Part shown: one piece after another, positions 56,766 through 64,000 of the stretch
How the letters are laid out: each line of letters begins with the position of its first letter
Position numbering within the stretch: position 1 is the stretch's first letter
Assembly (NCBI RefSeq): GCF_946190275.1
Contig: NZ_CAMHZQ010000006.1
Location: forward strand, 1-64,000
Origin: Streptococcus mitis
Lineage (GTDB): Bacteria > Bacillota > Bacilli > Lactobacillales > Streptococcaceae
Reading direction: 5' to 3'
DNA length: 64,000 bases
Notes under the pieces: generated by a model
What the model was told of the DNA's origin: nothing
The model's database searches: none
Seen by the model: only the letters and a program-made list of their open reading frames with translations
Made by a program: the position numbers and the translations under genes

Positions 56766-57161
56766 ATGCAGATTTCAGATGCAGAATGGCAGGTCATGAA
56801 GATTATTTGGATGCAAGGTGAACAGACCAGTACGGATTTGATCAGGGTTCTGGCTGAGCGATTCGACTGGTCCAAGTCAACCATTCAGACTCTTTTGGCT
56901 CGTTTGGGTGAGAAAGAGTGTCTGACAAGGAAAAAAGAAGGCAAGTTCTTTGTCTATTCAGCCCTTTTAACTTTGGACCAAAGTCGGGATTTACTTGTCC
57001 AAGATATCAAGGACAAGGTTTGTTCTCGTAGGATTAAGAACTTGTTAGCTGATTTGATTGCTGAATGTGATTTTACTCAGGCTGACTTGGAAGACTTGGA
57101 AGCTGTGATTTCTGAGAAGAAATCAAGCGCTGTGACAGAAGTAAAATGTAATTGTATGTAA
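56766..57161 (+). CDS. copY: Copper-responsive repressor CopY
   Basis: 131 residues, BlaI/MecI-like winged helix: ISDAEWQVMKIIWMQGEQTSTDLIRVLAERFDWSKSTIQTLLARL. The C-terminus is KCNCM, with only one CxC motif, whereas E. hirae CopY has CxCxxxxCxC. The start at 56766 follows GGAGG; a longer frame from 56736 would cover the second operator. It represses copY-cupA-copA until copper displaces zinc. Confidence 0.94.
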   Translation: MQISDAEWQVMKIIWMQGEQTSTDLIRVLAERFDWSKSTIQTLLARLGEKECLTRKKEGKFFVYSALLTLDQSRDLLVQDIKDKVCSRRIKNLLADLIAECDFTQADLEDLEAVISEKKSSAVTEVKCNCM

Positions 57162-57171
57162 AGGAGACGTC

Positions 57172-57543
57172 ATGTTAAATAGTATTGTAACCATTGTTTG
57201 TATTGCCCTTATCGCGTTTATCTTGTTTTGGTTTTTCAAAAAGCCTGAAAAATCTGGACAAAAGGCCCAGCAAAAAAACGGCTACCAAGAGATTCGAGTG
57301 GAGGTCATGGGGGGCTATACGCCTGAGTTGATTATCCTCAAGAAATCAGTGCCAGCCCGCATTGTCTTTGATCGCAAGGATCCTTCACCTTGTTTGGATC
57401 AGATTGTTTTTCCAGATTTTGGTGTACATGCAGACTTGCCTATGGGTGAAGAGTATGTAGTGGAAATCACACCTGAGCAGGCTGGAGAATTTGGCTTTGC
57501 TTGTGGCATGAATATGATGCACGGCAAGATGATTGTAGAATAG
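57172..57543 (+). CDS. cupA: Membrane-anchored copper chaperone CupA
   Basis: 123 residues: one membrane helix (3-22), then a cupredoxin-like domain (about 38-123) ending FACGMNMMHGKMIVE, whose Cys and Met residues bind Cu(I). CupA hands copper to CopA, which follows after 9 bases. The family is a streptococcal specialty in place of the Atx1-type chaperone. Confidence 0.93.
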   Translation: MLNSIVTIVCIALIAFILFWFFKKPEKSGQKAQQKNGYQEIRVEVMGGYTPELIILKKSVPARIVFDRKDPSPCLDQIVFPDFGVHADLPMGEEYVVEITPEQAGEFGFACGMNMMHGKMIVE

Positions 57544-57552
57544 GAGAATGAT

Positions 57553-59796
57553 ATGACTGAAATTGTAAAAGCAAGTCTTGAAAATGGTGTTCAAAAAATC
57601 CGTATCACGGCAGACAAAGGCTACCATCCAGCTCATATACAGCTTCAAAAAGGGATTCCAGCTGAGATTACCTTTCATCGAGCAACTCCTTCAAACTGTT
57701 ACAAGGAAATTCTGTTTGAAGAAGAAGGCATCTTGGAACCAATCGGCGTAGATGAGGAGCAAGTCATTCGTTTTACACCTCAAGAATTAGGTCAACATGA
57801 ATTTTCTTGTGGTATGAAGATGCAAAAGGGAAGTTATACAGTTGTTGAGAAGACTCGAAAATCTCTATCACTTTTACAGCGTTTTTGGATTACTAGTATC
57901 TTTACTGTGCCTCTTGTAATCCTCATGATTGGGATGTCGACAGGAGGAATTAGTCACCAAGTCATGCGTTGGGGCACCTTTTTAGCCACAACACCGATTA
58001 TGCTAGTAGCAGGTGGTCCTTATATCCAAAGTGCTTGGGCTAGTTTTAAAAAGCACAATGCCAACATGGATACCTTGGTTGCTCTGGGAACCCTAGTGGC
58101 CTATTTCTATAGCTTAGTTGCCCTCTTCGCTGGCCTCCCCGTTTACTTTGAAAGTGCTGCATTTATCTTCTTCTTCGTTCTTATGGGAGCCGTTTTTGAG
58201 GAGAAAATGCGGAAAAATACTTCCCAAGCTGTGGAGAAATTACTTGACTTGCAGGCTAAAACTGCAGAAGTCTTGCGTGAGGATAACTATGTTCAAGTCC
58301 CTTTGGAGCAAGTCAAGGTAGGTGACCTGATTCGAGTGCGTCCCGGTGAAAAGATTGCGGTTGATGGTGTCGTAGTAGAAGGTATCTCTAGTATTGACGA
58401 ATCCATGGTGACAGGTGAGAGTCTGCCTGTGGACAAGACAGTTGGAGATACTGTCATTGGCTCAACTATCAATAATAGCGGAACACTTGTTTTTAGAGCA
58501 GAAAAAGTTGGTTCAGAGACTGTTTTGGCTCAGATTGTGGATTTTGTGAAGAAAGCTCAGACAAGTCGTGCGCCGATTCAGGACTTGACGGATAAAATTT
58601 CAGGCATTTTTGTCCCAGCAGTTGTCATTTTAGGGATTGTGACCTTTTGGGTTTGGTTCGTCTTGCTCAGGGATAGTGTAGTCGTGCTTGGAGCGAGCTT
58701 TGTGTCTTCGCTTCTCTATGGAGTAGCAGTTCTGATTATTGCCTGCCCTTGTGCATTGGGACTTGCAACACCGACAGCCCTTATGGTGGGGACAGGTCGC
58801 AGTGCCAAGATGGGAGTTCTCCTCAAAAATGGAACGGTTCTACAGGAAATCCAGAAAGTCCAAACCATTGTCTTTGATAAAACAGGGACTTTGACTGAAG
58901 GGAAACCTGTGGTCACAGATATCATCGGCGACGAAGTAGAAGTGCTTGGATTGGCAGCTTCCTTGGAAGAAGCTTCTCAACACCCACTGGCTGAAGCCGT
59001 TGTGAAACGAGCGAGTGAAGCTGGACTTGAGTTTCAAACTGTTGAAAATTTCCAAGCCTTGCACGGAAAAGGTGTCTCAGGGCAAATCAATGGAAAACAA
59101 GTTTTGCTTGGAAATGCTAAAATGCTGGATGGCATGGATATTTCTAGCACTTATCAAGAAAAACTAGAAGAACTAGAAAAAGAAGCTAAGACAGTTGTTT
59201 TCTTGGCTGTGGACAATGAAATCAAAGGCTTGCTTGCTCTGCAAGATATTCCTAAGGAAAATGCTAAGCTTGCCATCAGTCAGTTGAAAAAACGAGGTCT
59301 TAAAACAGTCATGCTGACAGGAGGCAATGCAGGTGTGGCGCGTGCTATTGCAGATCAGATTGGAATCGAAGAGGTCATTGCAGGTGTCTTACCAGAAGAA
59401 AAAGCCCATGAAATCCATAAACTACAAGCGACTGGAAAAGTAGCCTTTGTTGGTGATGGTATCAATGACGCTCCTGCCCTCAGTGTAGCAGATGTGGGGA
59501 TTGCTATGGGAGCTGGAACAGATATCGCCATCGAGTCAGCAGATTTGGTGTTGACAACTAATAACCTCCTAGGAGTGGTTCGTGCCTTTGACATGAGTAA
59601 GAAAACCTTTAATCGAATTCTGCTCAATCTTTTCTGGGCCTTTATCTACAATGTCGCCGGAATTCCGATTGCAGCAGGAGTCTTTTCTGGTGTTGGACTG
59701 GCCCTCAATCCAGAACTGGCAGGTCTAGCCATGGCCTTTAGTTCTGTATCTGTTCTGACCAGTTCACTCTTACTAAACTTTAGTAAAATAGACTAA
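57553..59796 (+). CDS. copA: Copper-exporting P1B-type ATPase CopA
   Basis: 747 residues. The N-terminus is a cupredoxin-like domain like CupA ([15 protein letters not shown] near residue 95) rather than an HMA domain. Membrane helices follow, with actuator VTGES, the transport motif [15 protein letters not shown], phosphorylation site [17 protein letters not shown], and hinge [20 protein letters not shown]. It pumps Cu(I) out of the cell. Last gene of the cop operon, followed by a hairpin terminator. Confidence 0.96.
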   Translation: MTEIVKASLENGVQKIRITADKGYHPAHIQLQKGIPAEITFHRATPSNCYKEILFEEEGILEPIGVDEEQVIRFTPQELGQHEFSCGMKMQKGSYTVVEKTRKSLSLLQRFWITSIFTVPLVILMIGMSTGGISHQVMRWGTFLATTPIMLVAGGPYIQSAWASFKKHNANMDTLVALGTLVAYFYSLVALFAGLPVYFESAAFIFFFVLMGAVFEEKMRKNTSQAVEKLLDLQAKTAEVLREDNYVQVPLEQVKVGDLIRVRPGEKIAVDGVVVEGISSIDESMVTGESLPVDKTVGDTVIGSTINNSGTLVFRAEKVGSETVLAQIVDFVKKAQTSRAPIQDLTDKISGIFVPAVVILGIVTFWVWFVLLRDSVVVLGASFVSSLLYGVAVLIIACPCALGLATPTALMVGTGRSAKMGVLLKNGTVLQEIQKVQTIVFDKTGTLTEGKPVVTDIIGDEVEVLGLAASLEEASQHPLAEAVVKRASEAGLEFQTVENFQALHGKGVSGQINGKQVLLGNAKMLDGMDISSTYQEKLEELEKEAKTVVFLAVDNEIKGLLALQDIPKENAKLAISQLKKRGLKTVMLTGGNAGVARAIADQIGIEEVIAGVLPEEKAHEIHKLQATGKVAFVGDGINDAPALSVADVGIAMGAGTDIAIESADLVLTTNNLLGVVRAFDMSKKTFNRILLNLFWAFIYNVAGIPIAAGVFSGVGLALNPELAGLAMAFSSVSVLTSSLLLNFSKID

Positions 59797-59818
59797 AAGC
59801 GAGCTTGCTCGCTTTTTA
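59796..59818 (+). terminator. Terminator after copA
   Basis: AAAAGCGAGC-tt-GCTCGCTTTTT, 10-bp perfect stem. Confidence 0.88.
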
Positions 59819-59919
59819 TACTCTTCAAACCACGTCAGCTTTATCTGCAACCTCAAAGCTGTGCTTTGAGCAACCTGCGGCTAGCTTCCTAGTTTACTCT
59901 TTGATTTTTATTGAGTATT
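59817..59919 (-). repeat. BOX element 4, inverted relative to the others
   Basis: Starts TATACTCTTCAAACCACGTC, contains CAACCTCAAAGCTGTGCTTT and ends TTTTTATTGAGTATTA. About 103 bp. It sits between the copA terminator and the spxB promoter; the remaining gene-free bases to 60106 hold only the spxB promoter region. Confidence 0.86.
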
Positions 59920-60034
59920 ATAAAACAGAAACTAAAAACGTTTGCAAACTGTACTGTAATAGAGAATAAAAACTTCTGAGCAGATTCTTAGTAAAGTCAA
60001 AATAAATGTGATAAATTAGTAGTGTAAAAATTTA

Positions 60035-60048
60035 CTGAAACGTTTTCA
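60035..60048 (+). promoter_or_regulatory. cre-like site upstream of spxB
   Basis: CTGAAACGTTTTCA is nearly palindromic and matches the CcpA operator core (AANCGNT, CA) with CT in place of the leading TG. A weaker look-alike, AACGTTTGCA, is at 59937-59946. CcpA control of spxB is known in pneumococcus; the site is inferred. Confidence 0.55.
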
Positions 60049-60106
60049 AAAACTATATGAAACCTTTTTTAGTAGATTTAAAAATATTTGAAGGAGAGTT
60101 ATCATT

Positions 60107-61882
60107 ATGACTCAAGGGAAAATTACTGCATCTGCAGCAATGCTTAATGTATTGAAAACATGGGGCGTAGACACAATCTACGGTATCCCATCAGGAACAC
60201 TCAGCTCATTGATGGACGCTTTGGCTGAAGATAAAGATATCCGCTTCTTGCAAGTTCGCCACGAAGAAACAGGTGCTCTTGCAGCGGTTATGCAAGCTAA
60301 ATTCGGCGGCTCAATCGGGGTTGCAGTTGGTTCAGGTGGTCCAGGTGCGACTCACTTGATTAACGGTGTTTACGATGCAGCTATGGATAACACTCCATTC
60401 CTAGCGATCCTTGGATCACGTCCAGTTAACGAATTGAACATGGATGCTTTCCAAGAATTGAACCAAAACCCAATGTACAACGGTATCGCTGTTTACAACA
60501 AACGTGTAGCTTACGCTGAGCAATTGCCAAAAGTTATTGACGAAGCTTGCCGTGCTGCAGTTTCTAAAAAAGGTCCAGCTGTTGTTGAAATCCCAGTAAA
60601 CTTCGGTTTCCAAGAAATCGACGAAAACTCTTACTATGGATCAGGTTCATACGAGCGTTCATTTATCGCTCCTGCTTTGAACGAAGTTGAAATTGACAAA
60701 GCTGTTGAAATCTTGAACAATGCTGAACGTCCAGTTATCTATGCTGGTTACGGTGGTGTTAAAGCTGGTGAAGTGATCACTGAATTGTCACGTAAAATCA
60801 AAGCACCAATCATCACAACTGGTAAAAACTTTGAAGCTTTCGAATGGAACTATGAAGGTTTGACAGGTTCTGCTTACCGTGTTGGTTGGAAACCAGCCAA
60901 CGAAGTGGTCTTTGAAGCAGACACAGTTCTTTTCCTTGGTTCAAACTTCCCATTTGCTGAAGTTTACGAAGCATTCAAGAACACTGAAAAATTCATCCAA
61001 GTGGATATCGACCCTTACAAACTTGGTAAACGTCACGCCCTTGACGCTTCAATCCTTGGTGACGCAGGTCAAGCAGCGAAAGCAATCCTTGACAAAGTGA
61101 ATCCAGTTGAATCTACTCCATGGTGGCGTGCAAACGTTAAGAACAACCAAAACTGGCGAGATTACATGAACAAAATCGAAGGTAAAACTGAGGGTGAATT
61201 GCAATTGTACCAAGTTTACAATGCAATCAACAAACATGCTGATCAAGACGCTATCTACTCAATCGACGTAGGTGACACTACTCAAACATCTACTCGTCAC
61301 CTTCACATGACACCTAAGAACATGTGGCGTACATCTCCACTCTTTGCGACAATGGGTATTGCCCTTCCTGGTGGTATCGCTGCTAAGAAAGACAATCCAG
61401 ATCGCCAAGTATGGAACATCATGGGTGACGGTGCATTCAACATGTGCTACCCAGACGTTATCACAAACGTTCAATACGACCTTCCAGTTATCAACGTTGT
61501 CTTCTCAAATGGTAAATATGCCTTCATCAAGGACAAATACGAAGACACAAACAAACACTTGTTTGGTTGTGATTTCCCTAATGCTGACTATGCGAAAATC
61601 GCTGAAGCTCAAGGTGCTGTAGGATTTACAGTTGACCGTATCGAAGACATCGATGCAGTTGTTGCAGAAGCTGTTAAATTGAACAAAGAAGGTAAAACTG
61701 TTGTGATTGATGCTCGCATCACTCCACACCGTCCACTTCCAGTAGAAGTACTTGAATTGGATCCAAAACTTCACTCAGAAGAAGCAATCAAAGCCTTCAA
61801 GGAAAAATACGAAGCAGAAGAACTCGTACCATTCCGCCTCTTCTTGGAAGAAGAAGGTTTGCAATCACGCGCAATTAAATAA
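60107..61882 (+). CDS. spxB: Pyruvate oxidase SpxB
   Basis: 591 residues, thiamine-diphosphate enzyme. [18 protein letters not shown] holds the catalytic Glu; the FAD-binding middle domain and the ThDP motif [30 protein letters not shown] follow. It turns pyruvate, phosphate and oxygen into acetyl phosphate, carbon dioxide and hydrogen peroxide. The codon choice is strongly biased, as for highly expressed genes. GAAGGAGAG precedes the ATG; a MITE-like repeat abuts the stop codon. Confidence 0.97.
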   Translation: MTQGKITASAAMLNVLKTWGVDTIYGIPSGTLSSLMDALAEDKDIRFLQVRHEETGALAAVMQAKFGGSIGVAVGSGGPGATHLINGVYDAAMDNTPFLAILGSRPVNELNMDAFQELNQNPMYNGIAVYNKRVAYAEQLPKVIDEACRAAVSKKGPAVVEIPVNFGFQEIDENSYYGSGSYERSFIAPALNEVEIDKAVEILNNAERPVIYAGYGGVKAGEVITELSRKIKAPIITTGKNFEAFEWNYEGLTGSAYRVGWKPANEVVFEADTVLFLGSNFPFAEVYEAFKNTEKFIQVDIDPYKLGKRHALDASILGDAGQAAKAILDKVNPVESTPWWRANVKNNQNWRDYMNKIEGKTEGELQLYQVYNAINKHADQDAIYSIDVGDTTQTSTRHLHMTPKNMWRTSPLFATMGIALPGGIAAKKDNPDRQVWNIMGDGAFNMCYPDVITNVQYDLPVINVVFSNGKYAFIKDKYEDTNKHLFGCDFPNADYAKIAEAQGAVGFTVDRIEDIDAVVAEAVKLNKEGKTVVIDARITPHRPLPVEVLELDPKLHSEEAIKAFKEKYEAEELVPFRLFLEEEGLQSRAIK

Positions 61883-62091
61883 TTTCTCTCGTCGAAAATC
61901 AAAGATAAATTTATAGACTTCTTTATTAGATTACTGCCGACGATTCCATCATTGAAACCATAAATTTCAATGATGGAATCTAGTGTGGAGCCTAGAAAAA
62001 GTCCCAAAGGATTTTTCGTAGTTTGATGAGCAAAGATTTGCCATCAAACTTGGTTTCACCTTGTTTATTCTTTGATTTTCATAGAGAGAAA
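61883..62091. mobile_element. 209-bp MITE-like element with 27-bp terminal inverted repeats
   Basis: The ends are TTTCTCTCGTCGAAAATCAA followed by AGATAAA (left) and, read on the minus strand, TTTCTCTCTATGAAAATCAA followed by AGAATAAA (right); they differ by a few bases. Inside is a perfect 16-bp inverted repeat (GATTCCATCATTGAAA and TTTCAATGATGGAATC, 61942-61980) with a 7-base loop. It codes for nothing. It begins at the base after the spxB stop. It has no BOX modules; RUP or SPRITE membership could not be decided by eye. Confidence 0.65.
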
Positions 62092-62095
62092 CTTG

Positions 62096-62123
62096 AAAAG
62101 ATCGGAGCAATCCGGTCTTTTTC
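62096..62123 (+). terminator. Hairpin terminator upstream of the VOC gene (twin 1)
   Basis: AAAGATCGGA-gcaa-TCCGGTCTTT then TT; one G-T pair and a GCAA tetraloop. The same hairpin recurs at 62550-62577. Confidence 0.8.
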
Positions 62124-62136
62124 TGGAGGATAGTAA

Positions 62137-62484
62137 ATGAATTTAAATCAATTAGATATTATCGTTTCAGATGTTCCCCAAGTCTGTGCTGACTTGGAGC
62201 GTATTTTGGATAAAAAGTCCGATTATGTTGACGATAGTTTTGCTCAGTTTACGATTGGCAGTCACTGTCTGATGTTGTCACAAAATCATTTGATTCCTTT
62301 GGAAGATTTTCAGTCAGGAATCATTCTTCATATCGAGGTTGAGGATGTAGACCAGAACTACAAACGGTTGAACGATCTTAGTATCCAGGTTTTAAACGGT
62401 CCAACTGTAACCGATTGGGGAACAGAGTCCTTATTAGTTAAAGGCCCTGCTGGTCTAGTGATTGATTTTTATCGTATGAAATAG
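62137..62484 (+). CDS. VOC (glyoxalase/bleomycin-resistance) superfamily protein
   Basis: 115 residues with a beta-alpha-beta-beta-beta pattern: NLNQLDIIVSDVPQVCADLERILD at the start and GIILHIEVEDVDQNYKRL and SLLVKGPAGLVIDFYRM later. The usual metal ligands are partly missing at the N-terminus (Leu-Asp instead of His), so enzymatic activity is uncertain. GGAGGA precedes the ATG. The gene stands alone between two identical hairpins. Confidence 0.8.
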   Translation: MNLNQLDIIVSDVPQVCADLERILDKKSDYVDDSFAQFTIGSHCLMLSQNHLIPLEDFQSGIILHIEVEDVDQNYKRLNDLSIQVLNGPTVTDWGTESLLVKGPAGLVIDFYRMK

Positions 62485-62549
62485 GACGCTTAGTCATTTG
62501 ACGTTAACCATAGCTATTTTTACAACAGAAATTGAGAATATGAACTATT

Positions 62550-62577
62550 GAAAGATCGGAGCAATCCGGTCTTTTTA
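62550..62577 (+). terminator. Hairpin terminator downstream of the VOC gene (twin 2)
   Basis: AAAGATCGGA-gcaa-TCCGGTCTTT then TT; identical to the hairpin at 62096-62123. Confidence 0.85.
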
Positions 62578-62602
62578 ATATAAAGAAATTGCATATAAAT
62601 AG

Positions 62603-62631
62603 TTGACAGCGCTTTCTTCACATGATATAAT
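62603..62631 (+). promoter_or_regulatory. Strong promoter of the lactococcin-972-like locus
   Basis: TTGACA (62603-62608) and TATAAT (62626-62631) are both perfect and spaced by 17 bases. The transcript would have a leader of about 100 bases with GGAGG-type sequences at 62643 and 62676 before the true start. Confidence 0.88.
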
Positions 62632-62738
62632 GATAGTGAAATAGGAGGAGTAAAACTTTTTAATAATAAAGAAGGGAGGAAGAGTTGTTTTTTAGAAAAA
62701 GTTTTACTTTGCTAATCCTGGGGAAGGAGGAAAATCCT

Positions 62739-63041
62739 ATGAGAAAATTAAAAAACGTTTTATTAGTTAGTGCGTTAGCACTTTCAGCGGTAACGGCTAC
62801 TGTTACTATAGCAGAGACTGTTGATGTAGAGGGTGGTACATGGTCATATGGTTATACTACTGGTATTAACGCGTATTCAGATTATTATCATTCATATAAT
62901 TATCACGGTTCTAGAGTAAAAAATAGAAATAATGGAGATACTAATACAGCTAATGCCGAATCTGGAGTTTGGTCAAAAGCTTGGATTTGGGATGTTTGGG
63001 ATCCTGCTACTTTTTATTATAGCTCAAATGGAGGCTATTAA
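62739..63041 (+). CDS. Lactococcin-972-like bacteriocin precursor
   Basis: 100 residues. The signal peptide MRKLKNVLLVSALALSAVTA and a likely cleavage near TIAET precede a mature part rich in Trp, Tyr, Gly and Asn: EGGTWSYGYT, YSDYYHSYNYHGS, SGVWSKAWIW and FYYSSNGGY. This follows lactococcin 972 (EGTWQHG..., YSNYHHGSK, AGVWAKA, ASFYYN). Lactococcin 972 binds lipid II at the septum; this peptide is inferred to be secreted by the Sec route and to act similarly. The ATG at 62739 has GGAAGGAGG upstream; a TTG at 62685 in the same frame would break the signal peptide. The permease gene follows after a hairpin. Confidence 0.88.
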   Translation: MRKLKNVLLVSALALSAVTATVTIAETVDVEGGTWSYGYTTGINAYSDYYHSYNYHGSRVKNRNNGDTNTANAESGVWSKAWIWDVWDPATFYYSSNGGY

Positions 63042-63055
63042 CTCTTAATATAGAT

Positions 63056-63081
63056 GGGGAGGAGGCTTCTCCTCCTTTTTG
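63056..63081 (+). terminator. Hairpin between bacteriocin and permease genes
   Basis: GGAGGAG-gctt-CTCCTCC then TTTTT. It is likely a partial terminator giving more bacteriocin than permease transcript. Confidence 0.8.
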
Positions 63082-63100
63082 CTAATGAAAGGAGTAGTCT

Positions 63101-64000
63101 ATGTATAACATACTAAAACGAAGCCTTGCAACTTTTTCCTTTGTTTTAATTGCTTTTGTTAGCCTTTTCTTTATTAGCCAATATAAAAGTGAAATGTTGG
63201 GTGGATATAGTAAGATGATTTCTGTAGAGAAATCTACTACTACCATTAAGAAGGATTTAGAAGAGATTGCAAAAGATAAACAGAGTGTTTTAGCTCGTAG
63301 GATTGTTTCTGTAAAGGATAATGTTAGGGGAAAGACAGAAAATACCTATATACCAATTGGAGGTGAACTACCTGTAGATTTACCATTACAACAAGATCAA
63401 AACCTAATCCAAAATGCATCTGATGACACCTTATATTTGATTGTAAGAGGAAACTTAAGTGCACAGGAACTAGCACAAACTTTAAACCAAAAAGGACATC
63501 AAGCAATTGTTGAACAATCAAGTTCTGGTTTGACCTTGTTAAAGGTATTTTTGACTTATCCTCAATCGATTACTTTTACATTAGTTTTGATAATTGCTTT
63601 TGGGACTCTGACACTAGCTGATTACATAGCGAAACTGCGTTCTGTAAGTATAGAACGATTGTCAGGTAGAGGGAAATATCAAATTGCTTTGAGAAATATT
63701 AGCAAAGATAGTATTTTCTTAATATTGATAGCAAGTATAGTTTATTTAGCGACAGTTTTATTCTTATTTTCTACTAGAACTGTAAACATTTTGTCGTTAA
63801 GTCTAGTATTTTATCCTTTACTTTCTTGGTTATTTCTTTTACTTTTTTTAAATTTCTTTTTATCAAATATTTTTTACCATATTTTACAAAAGCAAGCTCT
63901 TAATCTATCCATAAAAGGTAAGGCACCTTTGCATCTTGTGTTCATTTTGGTTATTTTGACGCAGTTACTATCTCTTTTAATCGTGATGTATAGCGTTTAT
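63101..64000 (+). CDS. Bacteriocin-associated integral membrane protein (start only)
   Basis: 300 residues to the window edge, no stop. An N-terminal helix (9-28) is followed by an outside segment (30-145) with VLARRIVSVKD, a glycine-rich stretch, then helices at about 150-172, 205-225, 230-260 and 275-300. It matches the permease family of the lactococcin-972 group and resembles the protein at 34606-36627 (SLIARRIV there). An ATPase gene is expected just beyond the window. AAAGGAG precedes the ATG. Confidence 0.85.
   Translation, partial: MYNILKRSLATFSFVLIAFVSLFFISQYKSEMLGGYSKMISVEKSTTTIKKDLEEIAKDKQSVLARRIVSVKDNVRGKTENTYIPIGGELPVDLPLQQDQNLIQNASDDTLYLIVRGNLSAQELAQTLNQKGHQAIVEQSSSGLTLLKVFLTYPQSITFTLVLIIAFGTLTLADYIAKLRSVSIERLSGRGKYQIALRNISKDSIFLILIASIVYLATVLFLFSTRTVNILSLSLVFYPLLSWLFLLLFLNFFLSNIFYHILQKQALNLSIKGKAPLHLVFILVILTQLLSLLIVMYSVY

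Noticed and set aside
61883..62091. Calling the spxB-adjacent repeat a BOX element because it contains GAAAATCAAAG at both ends
   Set aside because: It has no boxB modules and no CGGCAAGGCGA segment; only the end sequence is shared.
1..64000. CRISPR arrays, tRNA or rRNA genes, intact IS elements, prophage genes
   Set aside because: No regular spaced repeats, cloverleaf-like sequences, transposase or phage genes were seen on either strand.

Overview
The window reads as a chromosomal segment of Streptococcus pneumoniae or a very close mitis-group relative (S. pseudopneumoniae or S. mitis). The evidence is AT-rich DNA, four BOX repeats carrying the BOX consensus (including a near-match to 'CTACGGCAAGGCGACG'), extended -10 promoters, choline-binding repeats, a YSIRK/LPXTG zinc metalloprotease of the ZmpB type next to its two-component system, the copY-cupA-copA copper operon, and pyruvate oxidase spxB. 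No tRNA, rRNA, CRISPR array or intact insertion sequence was seen.

Layout. 1-1119: the 3' end of an LPXTG surface protein with DUF1542-like repeats. 1350-3759: extracellular methionine-sulfoxide repair operon (ccdA, etrx1, msrAB). 3830-12932: TCS09 (AraC-type regulator and LytS-type kinase), a DUF436 gene and zmpB. 12993-18850: pabBC, a hydrolase, a choline-binding VanY-type protein, glk, thyA and a minus-strand DUF3042 gene. 18971-23422: miaA-hflX-hypothetical-rnz-SDR operon. 23476-24384: LysR regulator (minus). 24444-30406: a roughly 6 kb accessory island bounded by a 14-bp direct repeat. It carries two decayed lantibiotic-like precursor genes, a 35-residue membrane peptide, a BceAB-type ABC transporter and a two-component system. 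30445-34085: YqgQ-like gene, rhodanese-like gene, RsuA-family pseudouridine synthase, typA and a small membrane protein. 34606-37294: a lactococcin-972-type ABC exporter with no bacteriocin gene beside it, framed by BOX elements. 37480-42710: murD-murG-divIB, then pyrF-pyrE behind a PyrR attenuator. 42772-45726: polar amino-acid ABC transporter (minus). 45942-47078: lactate oxidase. 47216-56580: two thiamine salvage clusters behind near-identical 193-bp TPP-riboswitch leaders, plus minus-strand thiD behind a third, diverged TPP riboswitch. 56698-59796: copper operon. 60107-61882: spxB. 61883-62091: a 209-bp MITE-like element. 62137-62484: VOC protein between twin hairpins. 62603-64000: a lactococcin-972-type bacteriocin locus cut by the window end.

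How the parts work together. The left end is a surface-maintenance and virulence block: a membrane thiol relay (CcdA to Etrx1 to MsrAB) repairs oxidised surface methionines. This fits a bacterium that makes hydrogen peroxide with LctO and SpxB, both present here with cre-like sites in their promoters. The thiamine genes form a salvage system: HMP uptake by YkoEDC, thiazole uptake by ThiW, kinases ThiD and ThiM, coupling by ThiE, and TenA recycling. Thiamine diphosphate is the cofactor SpxB needs. Three bacteriocin-related loci lie in 64 kb, in three states: decayed lantibiotic precursors with a kept transporter and regulator, an exporter without its peptide, and an apparently intact lactococcin-972-like peptide with its membrane partner.

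The most notable new observation is the island at 24444-30406. Both precursor genes carry the same class of lipid-II-binding core (TxSxEC) but are broken by stops and frameshifts. A 17-bp motif sits at the same 21-bp distance from the -10 box in front of both the first precursor and the ABC operon, which suggests a shared regulator, most simply the island's own response regulator.
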